Shown here piece by piece: positions 6,429-6,792 of a DNA stretch of 6,792 bases. The notes beneath the pieces are model-generated. The model did no database searches. It was not told where the DNA came from and was given only the letters and a program-made list of their open reading frames with translations. Origin of the DNA: an uncultured Clostridia bacterium (lineage in GTDB: Bacteria > Bacillota > Clostridia > TANB77 > CAG-508); the NCBI GenBank assembly GCA_949935895.1, contig CATLGL010000080.1, positions 1 through 6,792 on the forward strand, written 5' to 3'. The translations under genes were made by a program, and so were the position numbers. Numbering within the stretch: the stretch's first letter is position 1; each line of letters opens with the position of its first letter.

Positions 6429-6792
6429 TTAGCCTACATTACTTACTCCACAATCATCAAACATACCACTTATATCTGCATTTTTTGTTTCCCAACCTGT
6501 TCCTACCTTTATACTTGTTATATTATAGCAATATTTAAACATATCTTTCATACTAGTTACATTGTTTGTATTAAAACTAGATAAATCTAATTGTTTTACT
6601 ACCCAACATCCTGCAAACATATAACTCATATCTGTTACTTTAGTCGTATCTAATCCAGTTACATTTATATTTTCTGCTTTTAGACAATTCCCAAACATCC
6701 AATTCATATTTGTTATATTACTTGTATTAAAATTACTTACATCTATATTAATTAAATTACTACAATCACAAAACATAAAACCCATATTTGTT
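6429..6792 (-). CDS. BspA-like (DUF285) repeat protein, C-terminal 121 residues
   Basis: The frame is open at the window edge (two codons, Thr-Asn, precede the first internal Met), so this is the C-terminal part of a longer protein. It consists of 26-residue units with the pattern NMxxMFxxCxxLxxIDVSxFNTSNVT, the hallmark of the DUF285/BspA-like leucine-rich-repeat-type surface proteins of low-GC Gram-positive bacteria and mycoplasmas. After four units it ends in a short fifth (DISGMFDDCGVSNVG) and a TAA stop at 6431-6429. No C-terminal sorting signal is present, so any signal peptide or anchor must be in the missing N-terminus. The family is linked to surface adhesion and is often exported, but ligand and exact role are unknown. 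It sits just upstream of two prepilin-like genes, forming a block of surface proteins. The gap to the next gene contains no clear terminator. Confidence 0.85.
   Translation of the reverse strand, partial: TNMGFMFCDCSNLINIDVSNFNTSNITNMNWMFGNCLKAENINVTGLDTTKVTDMSYMFAGCWVVKQLDLSSFNTNNVTSMKDMFKYCYNITSIKVGTGWETKNADISGMFDDCGVSNVG
6477..6788 (-). repeat. Four 26-codon DUF285 repeats
   Basis: Four in-register 78-base units are at 6788-6711, 6710-6633, 6632-6555 and 6554-6477, with a truncated unit at 6476-6432. Each begins with (N/D/S)M and keeps Met-Phe at positions 5-6 and Cys at position 9; the first three also keep a Thr at position 26. The fourth unit is the most divergent in its second half (KVGTGWETKNA), as expected for a terminal cap. 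The array extends upstream past the window edge. Confidence 0.85.

Overview
The window looks like the chromosome of a low-GC Gram-positive bacterium, most likely an uncultured gut-type clostridium. The evidence is about 30% GC over most of the window, strong AGGAGG-type ribosome sites, SigA-like promoters with 17-base spacers, a T-box leader in front of an aminoacyl-tRNA synthetase gene, and two proteins with the N-terminus GITL(I/L)ALVITIIVLLILAG that I associate from memory with large prepilin-like families in such genomes. The genus cannot be fixed from the sequence. Every supported gene is on the minus strand, so transcription runs from high to low coordinates.

Layout in transcription order. 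(1) 6792-6429: the C-terminal end of a BspA-like (DUF285) surface-repeat protein, with four 26-residue repeats and a fifth broken one. (2) 6246-4510: a 578-residue protein with a prepilin-like N-terminus, a helical neck, a beta-rich middle and a long Gly-rich C-terminal half, behind its own promoter. (3) 4321-3717: a second prepilin-like gene whose 200-residue product is split over three reading frames by two +1 shifts. Removing one base at each site restores an uninterrupted protein. (4) 3626-3306: promoter and T-box leader of ileS, with a conditional terminator. (5) 3305-531: ileS, complete, encoding a 924-residue isoleucyl-tRNA synthetase. (6) 522-492: the ileS terminator. (7) 486-1: a near-consensus promoter and the first 135 codons of a gene I do not recognise, which runs off the window.

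The window falls into a surface/appendage block (3717-6792) and a housekeeping ileS unit with classic tRNA-sensing attenuation. The unrecognised gene after ileS is an independent unit: a terminator separates it from ileS and it has its own promoter.

The point most worth a second look is the broken prepilin gene. Both +1 shifts fall at a CGG-A tetranucleotide. In-frame CGG is absent from ileS, the 578-residue gene and the DUF285 fragment, yet occurs four times in the unrecognised gene. I found no CRISPR array, tRNA, rRNA, insertion sequence or plus-strand gene that I can support.
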